A stretch of 64,000 nt of DNA from Paenibacillus sinensis (GTDB taxonomy: Bacteria > Bacillota > Bacilli > Paenibacillales > Paenibacillaceae): NCBI RefSeq assembly GCF_019904155.1, contig NZ_JAHCMB010000153.1:77355-141354 (forward strand), given 5' to 3'. The notes below the pieces were generated by a model that saw only the letters and a list, made by a program, of their open reading frames with translations, was not told where the DNA came from and did not search any database. Both the position numbers and the translations under genes were made by a program. Shown here in pieces: positions 8,567 through 17,440 of this stretch. Numbering within the stretch: position 1 is the first letter of the stretch; every line of letters begins with the position of its first letter.

Positions 8567-8645
8567 AATTCTCTCCCCCCACCCTCAATATCTATATACA
8601 TATATTGCGGGCAGGGGAGATTTTATGAGCGGAGCCATCGAGTTT

Positions 8646-9509
8646 TCAATACAAGTTCGGATTGTTATATTCAATATCGGTAATCTCGCACTGGAACCAG
8701 GTAAACTCTCCGGATTTATCGAACCATTTAACATCGGATTTGGAAGGAATACGGATTCCGTTGAATTCCCTGAATTCCTTGTTGACCCCTCCCCAGTCGC
8801 TGAGTATATATTTTCCGCCCATTTCTCTGTACCGCTTGGCGGTTATGCTGATCAAGTCTCCTTGATCATTGAAGACGAACACCCCCGAGGCGCTGATCCC
8901 ATTATGGCTGATGGTGGCTCGTGCAGAGCGGTCATTGATTGGCTCCCACCGGATATAGGGACTAATTGCCGCCGCCGGAAACCAGGGCATCTCTGCCAAA
9001 TATCTGACCATTGAGCTATAGTCCAATTCAGGACCTTTCGCATCCACCACAGGCAGCAGCGACAACAGCTTGATGCTCATCTGCCCTCGGCCCTCAAGGT
9101 AGCTGTCAAGTCCGGAGAGATGAATCAACGGAGCCATTTGAACGTCAGCATTCCAGACAAACCCCGGCTCATCCGCCCGGAAATACTGCTCGGCCCGGAC
9201 CTTCATCCATGGGCCGTCTTCCTTCGTCCGCATTCGTCCGGCCTGCTTCAACCGAACGGAGGTTACGGTCTCTGTTCCGACGATATGTGTACTCTCCAGC
9301 CATTTCCGGACAGGAAGCGGCAGACCCGACAGGTCTTCCTCCCCGATGATTCTGGTGTTCACAGTGGAACTCCCGTTCAGGAGCTCTCTGGCCAGCTTAT
9401 TCGCATTTCGCTCAAATACGGTCTTGGCGACGGCCGCGGCAAGGACAATCAAGACGATCAGAATCACCAGTACAACGATAACGGTCCATAACCATCTAGG
9501 CATAGCCAT
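8646..9509 (-). CDS. Membrane-anchored DUF6544-like protein
   Basis: 287 residues if translation begins at the ATG at 9509; the ATG at 9503 is equally well served by the AAGGAAAGGG site. One N-terminal membrane anchor (PRWLWTVIVVLVILIVLIVL, then AAAVAKTVF) is followed by a soluble domain of about 250 residues with LSGLPLPVRKWLEST, WFPAAAISPYIRWEPI and NDQGDLISITAKRY, which I recognise as the DUF6544 (formerly DUF6920) family. Its function is unknown; the fold resembles lipid-binding beta-barrels by inference. It follows a TetR gene by 44 bp on the same strand and is probably the regulated partner. Confidence 0.78.
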   Translation of the reverse strand: MAMPRWLWTVIVVLVILIVLIVLAAAVAKTVFERNANKLARELLNGSSTVNTRIIGEEDLSGLPLPVRKWLESTHIVGTETVTSVRLKQAGRMRTKEDGPWMKVRAEQYFRADEPGFVWNADVQMAPLIHLSGLDSYLEGRGQMSIKLLSLLPVVDAKGPELDYSSMVRYLAEMPWFPAAAISPYIRWEPINDRSARATISHNGISASGVFVFNDQGDLISITAKRYREMGGKYILSDWGGVNKEFREFNGIRIPSKSDVKWFDKSGEFTWFQCEITDIEYNNPNLY

Positions 9510-9553
9510 CCCTTTCCTTCTATCCATCATAGGTTTGGTTGATCCGCTCCGGC

Positions 9554-10171
9554 TCAAAGCGCCTTTGTCCCCGCAACCGCCCAATCGATATAATTTCGGA
9601 TAAGACGCTCCCTCTGCTCTTCTCCGATATCCTTCTCTTGGATCAGCTTGATGACAAGCCCGAGCGAAGAAGCCGCGATAACCTGCGCAGTCAGTTCCGA
9701 AGCCTCGCTGCCAGGCTCTCGGCCCGTCCCCATAATTTCGTTCAAACACTGGGAGAGAAGGCTCAAAGCAGGATTGTGAAGAGAAGCACCTTTATAGAAC
9801 ATTGAGGTATGCCGCAGAATTTCCGGGGATGGATTGAGCTGAACCGCCATATACTCATCCGGCATGTCGAGAGCGGCTTCGATGTAGCTGCGCATGAGCT
9901 TTCTCAGTCTGATTTCCGGGTCATCCTGCCCGTCCTGTGCGGAGGAAGACAGCGAAGACATCAGCTTGCCGTAGCCCCGTGTCATCAGATGATTGAGGAT
10001 ATCCTCTTTATTTTCAAAATAGTGATAAATAATCGCCGGGGAATACTCAATCTTGTCCGCGATTTTACGGATAGACAGCTTCTCCAGCCCCTCTTGTGCA
10101 AAAATCTCGTCGGCGGCCTGAAGAATCAGCTCCCGCTGCTTCTCCCTCTCTCGTTCCTTCCGTTCCTTCAC
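9554..10171 (-). CDS. TetR/AcrR family transcriptional regulator
   Basis: 205 residues. The N-terminal HTH is clear: ILQAADEIFAQEGLEKLSIR, then KIADKIEYSPAIIYHYFENK, the canonical TetR recognition helix followed by YHYF. The C-terminal helical domain would bind an inducer; the long MDEYMAVQLNP and CLNEIMGTG segments give no ligand clue. The gene heads a two-gene unit with the DUF6544-like membrane protein and is divergent from a secreted phosphatase. A 17-bp palindrome 39 bp upstream is its probable operator. Confidence 0.92.
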   Translation of the reverse strand: MKERKEREREKQRELILQAADEIFAQEGLEKLSIRKIADKIEYSPAIIYHYFENKEDILNHLMTRGYGKLMSSLSSSAQDGQDDPEIRLRKLMRSYIEAALDMPDEYMAVQLNPSPEILRHTSMFYKGASLHNPALSLLSQCLNEIMGTGREPGSEASELTAQVIAASSLGLVIKLIQEKDIGEEQRERLIRNYIDWAVAGTKAL

Positions 10172-10209
10172 CCCAAGTCACTCACGCCTTTCTGAACACT
10201 GTTATATTC

Positions 10210-10226
10210 ATTGAACATCGTTCAAT
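10210..10226. promoter_or_regulatory. TetR operator candidate
   Basis: Perfect inverted repeat ATTGAAC-ATC-GTTCAAT in the divergent region between the TetR gene and the secreted phosphatase. The TTGAAC/GTTCAA half-sites with a 3-bp centre are typical of TetR-family operators. It could control both directions. Confidence 0.65.
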
Positions 10227-10340
10227 ACAAAAATACTCCTCCACAGACGGGTTGTCAATTAAACATCCCTTAACCAAAATGCCTTATAGTGGAATACGTC
10301 CGATGTTCACATTCTAAAGCTATTGATAAAGGAGAACACA

Positions 10341-11210
10341 ATGCGCATACTTCCGGCCATTACGGCTCTGCTGATGTTTACTGCCAGTCTGGTGGCAGCC
10401 GATTCGAAACCTGCAAACGCCGCCCAGAGCGCGAAGCCCGCGGTCAATGAATCCTCGCTGCCGACAGTCGACCATGTGGTCATCGTCGTGGAGGAGAATC
10501 ATTCCTACCGGGAGATTATCGGGAGCAAATCCGCTCCGTATATCAACCAGTTGGCCAAACAGGGGGCGAATCTGACCAATCATTACGCGGTCACGCATCC
10601 AAGCCAGCCCAATTATCTCGCGCTTTTTTCAGGGTCTGTCCAAGGCGTTGCCAATGACAAACCGATGCATACCTTCCAGACCGATAACCTGGCGCATCAG
10701 CTTATCAGCCACGGGTATACCTTTGCCGGCTACTCGGAGGGACTGCCTTACACGGGCTATACCGGCCCCTACAAGCTGAGCGCGCAATACGCCCGGAAGC
10801 ATAATCCCTGGGTTAATTTCTCGAACGTACCCGGCAGCGCCAATCTGCCAATGACGGCATTTCCGAAGCAGTACGACAAGCTGCCAACCGTTTCATTCGT
10901 CATTCCGAATCTGGACCACGATATCCACGATGGTACGATCAAGCAAGCGGATGATTGGCTGAAATCGCAGCTTTCCGGTTACGTTCGGTGGGCCAAGACC
11001 CATAACAGCCTGTTAATCGTAACCTGGGACGAGGATGACATGAGCGCGAACAATAAAATTCCCACTCTTATCGTCGGCCCTATGGTCGCGCAGAAGACGA
11101 TCACGCAGAAGAGCAGTCACTACTCGCTGCTCCGCACTATTGAAGACCTCTACGGATTGGACAAGCTGGGGCATTCCGGGCAGGCGCTTCCCCTGGATAT
11201 TTGGAAGTAG
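10341..11210 (+). CDS. Secreted phosphoesterase (acid phosphatase / phospholipase C-like)
   Basis: 289 residues from the ATG at 10341, which has AAAGGAG 6 nt upstream; a TTG 18 bases earlier lacks such a site. A Sec signal peptide of about 27 residues ends near AADSKPANA. The mature protein belongs to the phosphoesterase family (PF04185-like): VVIVVEENHSY at the start, HPSQPNYLALFSG with the probable nucleophile region, NLDHDIHDG and LIVTWDEDD as metal-binding motifs, and a late SSHYSLLRTIEDLYGL. These enzymes release phosphate from phosphomonoesters or phospholipids outside the cell. Divergent from a TetR gene whose likely operator lies upstream. Confidence 0.87.
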   Translation: MRILPAITALLMFTASLVAADSKPANAAQSAKPAVNESSLPTVDHVVIVVEENHSYREIIGSKSAPYINQLAKQGANLTNHYAVTHPSQPNYLALFSGSVQGVANDKPMHTFQTDNLAHQLISHGYTFAGYSEGLPYTGYTGPYKLSAQYARKHNPWVNFSNVPGSANLPMTAFPKQYDKLPTVSFVIPNLDHDIHDGTIKQADDWLKSQLSGYVRWAKTHNSLLIVTWDEDDMSANNKIPTLIVGPMVAQKTITQKSSHYSLLRTIEDLYGLDKLGHSGQALPLDIWK

Positions 11211-11214
11211 GCTT

Positions 11215-11590
11215 TGTTGAATCGGCGTATAGCGGAATTCCTCATAACATACCGGCGAGGTATCCCCAATGCCGTCAACTAAGGCATGCAATCCAAGGCA
11301 TACTCCGGTAAATCCACCGTTCACTTCGGGAGACAGGGTTGAGACGGGCACCGATACTGCACTTCGTGCCGCGTCTCGCCGTCTGTCGAATAGGAGAACG
11401 AGCAGGCAATACGATCGGAGCAAAGACACAGCCACACAGTTCCTCTGTCATCGGCTTCGTCATGTAATACACCCTTCCGGGAGCCATTGCGGACCGTTAG
11501 CTTCAGCACATGTTCCCCCTCCCTGCGCCCTGCGCGCCAATCCCCACAAGTCATACCCCATTTAAAAATCGGCTGGACCCGGAAAAAGCG
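11215..11590 (-). pseudogene. Decayed C-terminal fragment of a GH43/DUF1349-type beta-sandwich gene
   Basis: In the 506-bp gap between two phosphoesterase genes, the minus strand carries remnants of a C-terminal beta-sandwich domain seen on GH43 beta-xylosidase/arabinosidase enzymes. One frame gives KLTVRNGSRKGVLHDEADD and RIACSFSYSTDGE (the family's FSYSxDG turn). A different frame, further along, gives TLSPEVNGGFTGVCLGLHAL and CYEEFRY, matching the family's terminal FTGxxVGL...DFxYF pattern. The two pieces are collinear but frameshifted around 11340-11380, and no catalytic domain or start remains. It is probably the tail of a deleted glycosidase gene. The rest of the gap shows nothing else convincing. 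Confidence 0.5.
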
Positions 11591-11716
11591 GCACAATTTC
11601 ATTCTCCTGATTCGTACACGAACATGCCCACATCTAATATCTCATAGATCAGATTCATGAATTACGGTAATCTGATAGATAATGCTGCATACAACGTTAC
11701 AACACTGGGGGATATA

Positions 11717-13099
11717 ATGAACAAGATTAGATTACCGCTGCTGATCTCGCTAAGTCTCGTGATCTTCTTAAGCTTCGCTTCGCGCAGCGGCGATGAGGGG
11801 AATAAGGAGGTCCGCAGGTCCGGACTGTCCGATGAGCTCTATGTGGCTACGGATCTTCATTATTTGAGTCCCGAGCTTCAAGACGGCGGACAGGCGTTCC
11901 AGAGCTTCGTCAAGAGTGGGGATTCGAAATTGCTCTATTATTCGGATGAGCTGGTGAACGCGTGGGTAAGTCAGATTGTACAGGCCAAGCCCGGAGCCGT
12001 TATCTTAAGCGGCGATCTGACTAACAATGGGGAGAAAATAAGCCATCAGACTCTGGCAAAGAAGCTGCGGGAAATCGAGGACTCGGGAGTTCCGGTCTAT
12101 GTCATTCCCGGCAACCACGATATTTTGAACCCGTGGGCAAGAAGCTTTAAGGGCAACCGCCAGCTTAGAACGGACTACATCACCCCGAAGGAATTCGAGT
12201 CGATCTATGGGGATTTTGGATATAACGAAGCCATGTCCAGAGACCGGAACTCCCTTAGTTATACCACCAAGCTCTCGGATCATCTATGGCTGCTCATGCT
12301 GGACACGAGCAAATATAAACGGAACCTAGAGGTAGGGTTTCCCGAGACGGACGGGGAGATTTCCGGGGCCACTCTCGAATGGATCAGCGTCCAGACGGCC
12401 AAGGCTGAACAGTCGGGAGCTGAGGTCATCGCCGTCATGCATCATAATCTGATGGATCACAGCGAGTTCTCCACCCAATACTTCACATTGAATAATCACG
12501 AGGAAGTACAGAAGGTTCTCACTGGCGCCAACATCCATCTCGTGCTTTCCGGACATATTCATATCCAGGATATTCGTTACCGCAATGGAATCTATGATAT
12601 TTCCACAAGCGCCTTTGAGGTGTATCCGCATCAGTTCGGGGTCGTGCGCTATGATCCGCAGCATTCAGCACTGGATTATCATACGGAACCGGTCGACGTT
12701 GAAGCATGGGCTGAACGCACCAAGAGTGTCAATCCGGATTTGCTCGACTTCCGTACATACGCCGAGAGCTTTTTCCGTGATACCTCATATCAGAAGGCCT
12801 ATACCGCGCTGGAGTCGCAGGGCTATACGGACGCGGAGCGGCAGAGCATGGCTCAGGCGATGGCTGAGCTGAACCTCCACTATTTCGCCGGTACGACCAA
12901 TCACATGGACCCGGCCATCCTGAATTCAAAAGGCATGCAATTGTGGAAGGACGCGAAAGACCAATTTCTCAAAAGCTATGTGCTGAGCATGACGAGGTCA
13001 TCCAAGGAGAACAACCAGCTGATTCTTTCCCTTCCTGCGGACAAGCAATCAGGCGCAGAATCAAACAGGGGATCAGGTGCGGAACCAGGCGATGAGTAA
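11717..13099 (+). CDS. Secreted calcineurin-like metallophosphoesterase
   Basis: 460 residues from the ATG at 11717, which has GGGGGAT 5-6 nt upstream. An N-terminal hydrophobic signal segment (residues 5-21) has no lipobox. All metallophosphoesterase motifs are present: DLHY (about 46-49), GDLTNNGE (99-106), GNHD (132-135), MHHN (near 250) and SGHIH (near 285), so the dinuclear metal site is intact. The C-terminal ~110 residues are helical and family-specific. Probably an exported phosphodiesterase or phosphatase; substrate unknown. It is monocistronic and convergent with the YesN-type gene. Confidence 0.88.
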   Translation: MNKIRLPLLISLSLVIFLSFASRSGDEGNKEVRRSGLSDELYVATDLHYLSPELQDGGQAFQSFVKSGDSKLLYYSDELVNAWVSQIVQAKPGAVILSGDLTNNGEKISHQTLAKKLREIEDSGVPVYVIPGNHDILNPWARSFKGNRQLRTDYITPKEFESIYGDFGYNEAMSRDRNSLSYTTKLSDHLWLLMLDTSKYKRNLEVGFPETDGEISGATLEWISVQTAKAEQSGAEVIAVMHHNLMDHSEFSTQYFTLNNHEEVQKVLTGANIHLVLSGHIHIQDIRYRNGIYDISTSAFEVYPHQFGVVRYDPQHSALDYHTEPVDVEAWAERTKSVNPDLLDFRTYAESFFRDTSYQKAYTALESQGYTDAERQSMAQAMAELNLHYFAGTTNHMDPAILNSKGMQLWKDAKDQFLKSYVLSMTRSSKENNQLILSLPADKQSGAESNRGSGAEPGDE

Positions 13100-13175
13100 C
13101 GGAGACGGAGGTATCGCCGCTCCCTGCATAACCTCGCATAACCTCGTGCCCAATCCGCCCGCAAAGCCGGTCCAT

Positions 13176-14537
13176 TTACGATTTAATCCGCTTTTTGCGG
13201 TATTGCTGCGGAGTAATGCCGTACTGCTCCTTGAAGAGCTTGATGAAATATTGAGGCTTCTTATAGCCTACCATCCGGGAAATATCCACCACATGCAGAT
13301 TGGAATCGATCAGCAGCCGGGACGCACGCTCCAGCCGCTTGAGCGAGATATAGCTGGACAGGTTCTCGCCGGTCTGCTGCTTGTAGAATTTGGAGAGGTA
13401 CACAGGATGAAGATGAACGATTCGCCCCAGGTCGTCCAGACTGAGCGCTTCGTCGAGATGGCCGGCGATGTACGTACGGACGGTATGGACGATATCTTCG
13501 CCAGGCATATCTTCATCCCGGCCGAGCCGAGAGAGGGTAAAGATCAGGGATTCATAGACATCCTCCGGACGGTCCATCCGGTCGAAGAGCCAGCCCTGGA
13601 CCTCTTCCGCACTAACCTTGTCATTGGCCACATATAAATAATGAGCCGCTTCCACAAGAAAAATAATCTGCTGCTTCCTGCCTGCCAGCCTTGGGAACCG
13701 CTTCTGGATCTGGTGACGCGCACATTCCCATTCTCCGGACTCCAGCTTCGAGAATTCGGACCATTCCTGGAGCATGGCGACATCAGCGGAAACAGTCTCC
13801 TCCTTGTAGAAGAACCGATAGAACGAATGGCGGACTCTATCCTTATGAGTGGACTGAAACGTCTCCGACATGGCGATGGCGGGCAAGACGGCAGCAAGAG
13901 TCCCGCATTCGGATTCGGGTACGACTCCCGAGAGCGACGAGGACGTCGCCCAGATGAACGCAAGCTTCCCCTTCAAGCAATCCCGAAGCTTCATTTCCTC
14001 CCCTCCGTCCGCCGGTGACAGACGGAAGAAGCGCATCGGCTCATGCTCGAAACCCTTCATCCCGATAGGAGCCTCCTGAATCGGAAAGCCGTTCCCGCAG
14101 ATGAAAGACAGCAGATAACTGAGACCATCGACGTTCTCCAAGGAAACCCCTGCCTCCGGCCGGCTCTCCCCGATCGCCTCGGTGACTTTCCGCATGGCTT
14201 TCTCCATATCGTCCTTATCGACAGGCTTCAGCAAATAATCGAACGCCCCCAGGCGGACGGCCTTTTGCGCATATTCAAATTCCGAATAGCCGGACAGAAA
14301 GATCACTTTGGTCTTCAGCTTCAGAACTCCGACATGCTCCAGCAGGTCGATCCCCGATACCTCCGGCATCCGGATGTCGGTAATCAGAATATCCGCAGGC
14401 GACTGCTCCAGCATCTGCCTCGCTTCAATGGAATTGGTTGTCGTCTCCACCTGATCCACGCCGAATTTACTCCAATCCAGCAGATGCTTCAAATATTCCA
14501 CAATGTATTGTCCATCGTCCACGATCAGTACTTTCAT
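13176..14537 (-). CDS. YesN-type response regulator (REC + AraC HTH)
   Basis: 453 residues from the ATG at 14537 (AAGGGGA 6 nt upstream), starting one base after the stop of its sensor kinase gene. The CheY-like receiver has D8/D9, phospho-acceptor D54 in DILITDIRMP, and K104 in YLLKPV. A middle linker domain of ~210 residues follows, then a C-terminal AraC double HTH (LDDLGRIVHLHPVYLSKFYK and VVDISRMVGYKKPQYFIKLF, ending GITPQQYRKK). Partner of the YesM-type kinase. The pair is divergent from a CUT1 sugar importer, which it very likely activates; this arrangement is standard in Paenibacillus and Bacillus. Confidence 0.95.
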   Translation of the reverse strand: MKVLIVDDGQYIVEYLKHLLDWSKFGVDQVETTTNSIEARQMLEQSPADILITDIRMPEVSGIDLLEHVGVLKLKTKVIFLSGYSEFEYAQKAVRLGAFDYLLKPVDKDDMEKAMRKVTEAIGESRPEAGVSLENVDGLSYLLSFICGNGFPIQEAPIGMKGFEHEPMRFFRLSPADGGEEMKLRDCLKGKLAFIWATSSSLSGVVPESECGTLAAVLPAIAMSETFQSTHKDRVRHSFYRFFYKEETVSADVAMLQEWSEFSKLESGEWECARHQIQKRFPRLAGRKQQIIFLVEAAHYLYVANDKVSAEEVQGWLFDRMDRPEDVYESLIFTLSRLGRDEDMPGEDIVHTVRTYIAGHLDEALSLDDLGRIVHLHPVYLSKFYKQQTGENLSSYISLKRLERASRLLIDSNLHVVDISRMVGYKKPQYFIKLFKEQYGITPQQYRKKRIKS

Positions 14538-14538
14538 G

Positions 14539-16245
14539 CTATTCCCCTTCTTCCAGTTGAAAATCGATGGACAGGCTGACCGTAAGTCCGCCCCACTCAT
14601 TCGTTAAAAAGTGCAAACCGCTGCGCTCGCCGTACGAATTTTTGAGCCGCCTGTTGATGTTCCACAGCCCGATGCCTTCCGTTCCCGGCGGCGCCTGTTC
14701 CTGTCCGATATTGTCCGCAAGCTGCGACAGTTCTTCCGGGGTAAGCCCCTTCCCGTCGTTGGATACCGTGATCCTGACGCCGCCGCCCAGCTCTTCGGCT
14801 TCGATGAACACGCGGTGAGCCCCCTGATGCTGCTCAATGCCGTGCTGAATCGCATTTTCGACAATCGGCTGGATCATCAGCGGCATAATCCGCCGCGCTC
14901 CGATGTTCTCCGGCAGCTCGATCCGGTAATCGATTTGCTTGCAGAGCGCCATGATCGCCAAATAATGATCCGCAAGCTCAAGCTCGGAGGCTACGGTTAC
15001 GTTCCGGGAGTCCGTCTTCGTCATATAGCGGTAGTACTCGGCCAGATGCTTGCTCATCCGCATGACGGCATCCGGCGATGCCTTGGCCATCGACATAATA
15101 AAGAACAGACTATTATATAGAAAATGCGGATTGATCTGCGCCTGAAGCTGCTTCAGCTCCGCGCTCTGGCGAAGCTCCGTCTCCGTCTCAAGCGACACGA
15201 ACAGCGCCTGAATCTGCGCAACCATGTGGTTGAAGCTCTTGAACAGGCTGTCGAATTCGTTGCCGGGATTCTCTTTGATCCGCGTGCCGTATTCACCCTG
15301 CTCCACCTGATAGAACCGCTTGTGCAGCAAGTATACGTTCCGGTAGAAATTGCGGTAGAACATCGTGATGACGAACAGCCCAATGACCAGAATAACCAAA
15401 ATGCTGGCAAAGAACACCTGATGATTCCGGTTAAGCGGATTCAGGAAATCGTTCATGCGCGTATAGGTAACCAGGTAGGTGTCAATCGAATCGATGTACT
15501 GGGACAAAATCACATAATTCCCGTCATTCGCCTCATAATGATATTCCAGCACCTGCGTCGGATCGGGCTCAATCATCCCCTTGGCCGCTTCTACTATATT
15601 GGAGTCCACAGTTCGGTTACCGACCAGCTGCGACTTGCCCATCAGAAAGAAGGCATCGGCATTGTCGCTGTTCAGCGCCTTGTCGAGCAGTCCCGCCAGG
15701 TATTCCGTCTTGATCTTGACACCGACGATATATTGAATATCCGAGGGACGGCTGGGCTGATGGATGTATGGGTACACGGAAAAATAGTACAAACTGCCGT
15801 TCACCGTCTTCCACCCCCGGCGCGTAACCTCCCTGAACGGTATGACGGCGCTCCGGTCGCTGACGGTGGATACAAAGGTCCCGTCTGACCTCCAGTAAAT
15901 CCCGACCATTTCGACAGATTGGCTGGACACGAGCGTATTGCTGATCATAGCCCCAATCTCATTCTTCTTCATTTGCGAGTCATATACACTCAGCACCTGC
16001 TTCTGGCCCTCATAGTAACGGACGGAATTGTCCGTCGTGTATTGGATGGCGTACATTCGGGCTTCGGATAATACGCCTTCCAGCATGCTGTTCGTATAAG
16101 TCACCTGATTTTTGGAGGACTGGATCAGACTCTGCTGAAGGGTGCGCGCGCTCATAGTTTCCATCACATAGAACAGGACAAGCGTGAGCGTGAGAAAGAA
16201 GACGAAGAAGTATATAAAACGCTTCATATTTATTTTTTTTAACAT
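14539..16245 (-). CDS. YesM-type sensor histidine kinase
   Basis: 568 residues from the ATG at 16245, preceded by AAGGGGGG 8 nt upstream. Domains: membrane helix 1 (about 8-28), an extracellular sensing domain of ~250 residues, membrane helix 2 (about 278-300), HAMP, then the His_kinase (LytS/YesM) motif QINPHFLYNSLFF with the phospho-acceptor His near residue 372, and a HATPase_c domain (PLMIQPIVENAIQHGI, NDGKGL, GIGLWNINRRL). It senses an extracellular or solute-binding-protein-borne sugar signal and phosphorylates the adjacent YesN-type regulator. Confidence 0.95.
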   Translation of the reverse strand: MLKKINMKRFIYFFVFFLTLTLVLFYVMETMSARTLQQSLIQSSKNQVTYTNSMLEGVLSEARMYAIQYTTDNSVRYYEGQKQVLSVYDSQMKKNEIGAMISNTLVSSQSVEMVGIYWRSDGTFVSTVSDRSAVIPFREVTRRGWKTVNGSLYYFSVYPYIHQPSRPSDIQYIVGVKIKTEYLAGLLDKALNSDNADAFFLMGKSQLVGNRTVDSNIVEAAKGMIEPDPTQVLEYHYEANDGNYVILSQYIDSIDTYLVTYTRMNDFLNPLNRNHQVFFASILVILVIGLFVITMFYRNFYRNVYLLHKRFYQVEQGEYGTRIKENPGNEFDSLFKSFNHMVAQIQALFVSLETETELRQSAELKQLQAQINPHFLYNSLFFIMSMAKASPDAVMRMSKHLAEYYRYMTKTDSRNVTVASELELADHYLAIMALCKQIDYRIELPENIGARRIMPLMIQPIVENAIQHGIEQHQGAHRVFIEAEELGGGVRITVSNDGKGLTPEELSQLADNIGQEQAPPGTEGIGLWNINRRLKNSYGERSGLHFLTNEWGGLTVSLSIDFQLEEGE

Positions 16246-16356
16246 CGTGCTGCCCCCCTTCACCGCGATCCTTCCCACTCCATTAATCATAGCTCAACCT
16301 TGGCGAAAGAAAAAGTAAGCGTTTTACTGAAAGATTAAGTTCATTAAGATCGTGGC

Positions 16357-16362
16357 TATAAT
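16357..16362 (+). promoter_or_regulatory. Candidate -10 box for the first ABC importer operon
   Basis: A perfect TATAAT in the divergent region, about 95 bp before the permease start. The -35 is weak (TTAAGT-like, 16 bp upstream), as expected for an activator-dependent promoter driven by a YesN-type regulator. Confidence 0.4.
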
Positions 16363-16384
16363 GTTTAAATTGAGCCATTTCGTA

Positions 16385-16400
16385 ATGTAAGCGCTTTTGT
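16385..16400 (+). promoter_or_regulatory. Catabolite-responsive (cre-like) element
   Basis: ATGTAAGCGCTTTTGT agrees with the CcpA cre consensus WTGNAARCGNWWWCAW except at the CA pair near its end. It lies about 20 bp downstream of the -10 box, a position typical for catabolite repression. Assigned from the motif only. Confidence 0.4.
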
Positions 16401-16456
16401 TAACCTTGACACATGAAACACAGAAGCAATGACAACATGTAAAGGGGGTAATCACC

Positions 16457-17425
16457 ATCGCACAGGCACTCAACGCTCAGGCGAACAGGGCAAAGCCGGA
16501 CGAAATTCGAAGAACGGCCAAGAATCCCTGGAAGAAGGAAATTAAACAGAATTGGCCGCTGTATGTACTGTGCATTCCGGCACTGGTCTTCGTCCTGATT
16601 TTCGCCTATGGTCCCATGGTCGGTCTGGTCATGGCATTCCAGAATTACAAGCCCTGGCTGGGAATCACAGGGTCGGAATGGATTGGGCTCGATAATTTCG
16701 CGAGAATCTTTCAGTACAAGGAAGCGACACAGGCCATCACGAACACGCTCATCATTGCCGTTATCAAAATCGTTGTCGGTATTATCGTGCCGATCTTAAT
16801 GGCAATCCTGCTCAGCGAGATTCGAAACATGGGCCTCAAGAAGAGCATTCAGACGCTGGTCTATCTGCCGCACTTTCTGTCCTGGGTCACAATCGCGGGC
16901 ATCATGATCGACATTCTGGGACTGGACGGAGGCATCAACCATTTTCTCACCAGCGTCTTCGGAACGAAGCCGATCTTCTTCCTGGGAGATCCCGCCCTGT
17001 TCCGGCCAACCGTTATCATCAGTGACCTATGGAAGAACTTCGGATTCGGCATGATCGTCTATCTCGCCACGATTACAGGCATCGACCCTTCCTACTACGA
17101 AGCGGCCGAGATCGACGGAGCCAACCGGCGACAGCAGATTCGCCATGTGACGCTGCCAAGCATGCTGCCAATGATCATCGTCATTTCGACGCTCAGCCTT
17201 GGAAGCATTCTGGATGCGGGCTTTGACCAGATTTTCAACCTGTATAACCCGCTCGTCTACAGCACCGGCGATATTATCGACACCTATGTATACCGTTCTT
17301 CCCTGCTTAACGGCCAATACGGTTTCGGTACGGCGGTCGGACTGTTCAAATCCGGAATCAGCTTCATTCTGATCGTCATCTCCTATCGGATCGCGTACAA
17401 GCTTGCGAACTACAAAATTTTCTAG
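16457..17425 (+). CDS. CUT1 sugar ABC importer permease 1 (LplB-like)
   Basis: 322 residues if translation starts at the ATC codon at 16457, eight bases after the AAAGGGGG site. The reading frame is open back to a TGA at about 16430 but has no ATG, GTG or TTG before 16616. Starting at the ATG at 16616 would delete the cytoplasmic N-terminus and most of the first membrane helix (LYVLCIPALVFVLIFAYGPM), so a non-standard AUC start, or a single-base sequence error turning ATG to ATC, is more likely. Six membrane helices and the EAA loop (EAAEIDGANRRQQIRHVTLP) are present. It pairs with the next permease and the lipoprotein. No ATPase gene accompanies them, so a shared MsmX-type ATPase is presumed. 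Confidence 0.85.
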   Translation: MAQALNAQANRAKPDEIRRTAKNPWKKEIKQNWPLYVLCIPALVFVLIFAYGPMVGLVMAFQNYKPWLGITGSEWIGLDNFARIFQYKEATQAITNTLIIAVIKIVVGIIVPILMAILLSEIRNMGLKKSIQTLVYLPHFLSWVTIAGIMIDILGLDGGINHFLTSVFGTKPIFFLGDPALFRPTVIISDLWKNFGFGMIVYLATITGIDPSYYEAAEIDGANRRQQIRHVTLPSMLPMIIVISTLSLGSILDAGFDQIFNLYNPLVYSTGDIIDTYVYRSSLLNGQYGFGTAVGLFKSGISFILIVISYRIAYKLANYKIF

Positions 17426-17440
17426 AAAGGAGGGATGGGC

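Noticed and set aside
13128-13147. Two copies of CATAACCTCG between convergent genes
   Set aside because: A 20-bp direct repeat with no context; may be chance.
16406-16434. TTGACA with a weak -10 just before the first permease
   Set aside because: The -10 match is poor and the start point would fall on the ribosome binding site.
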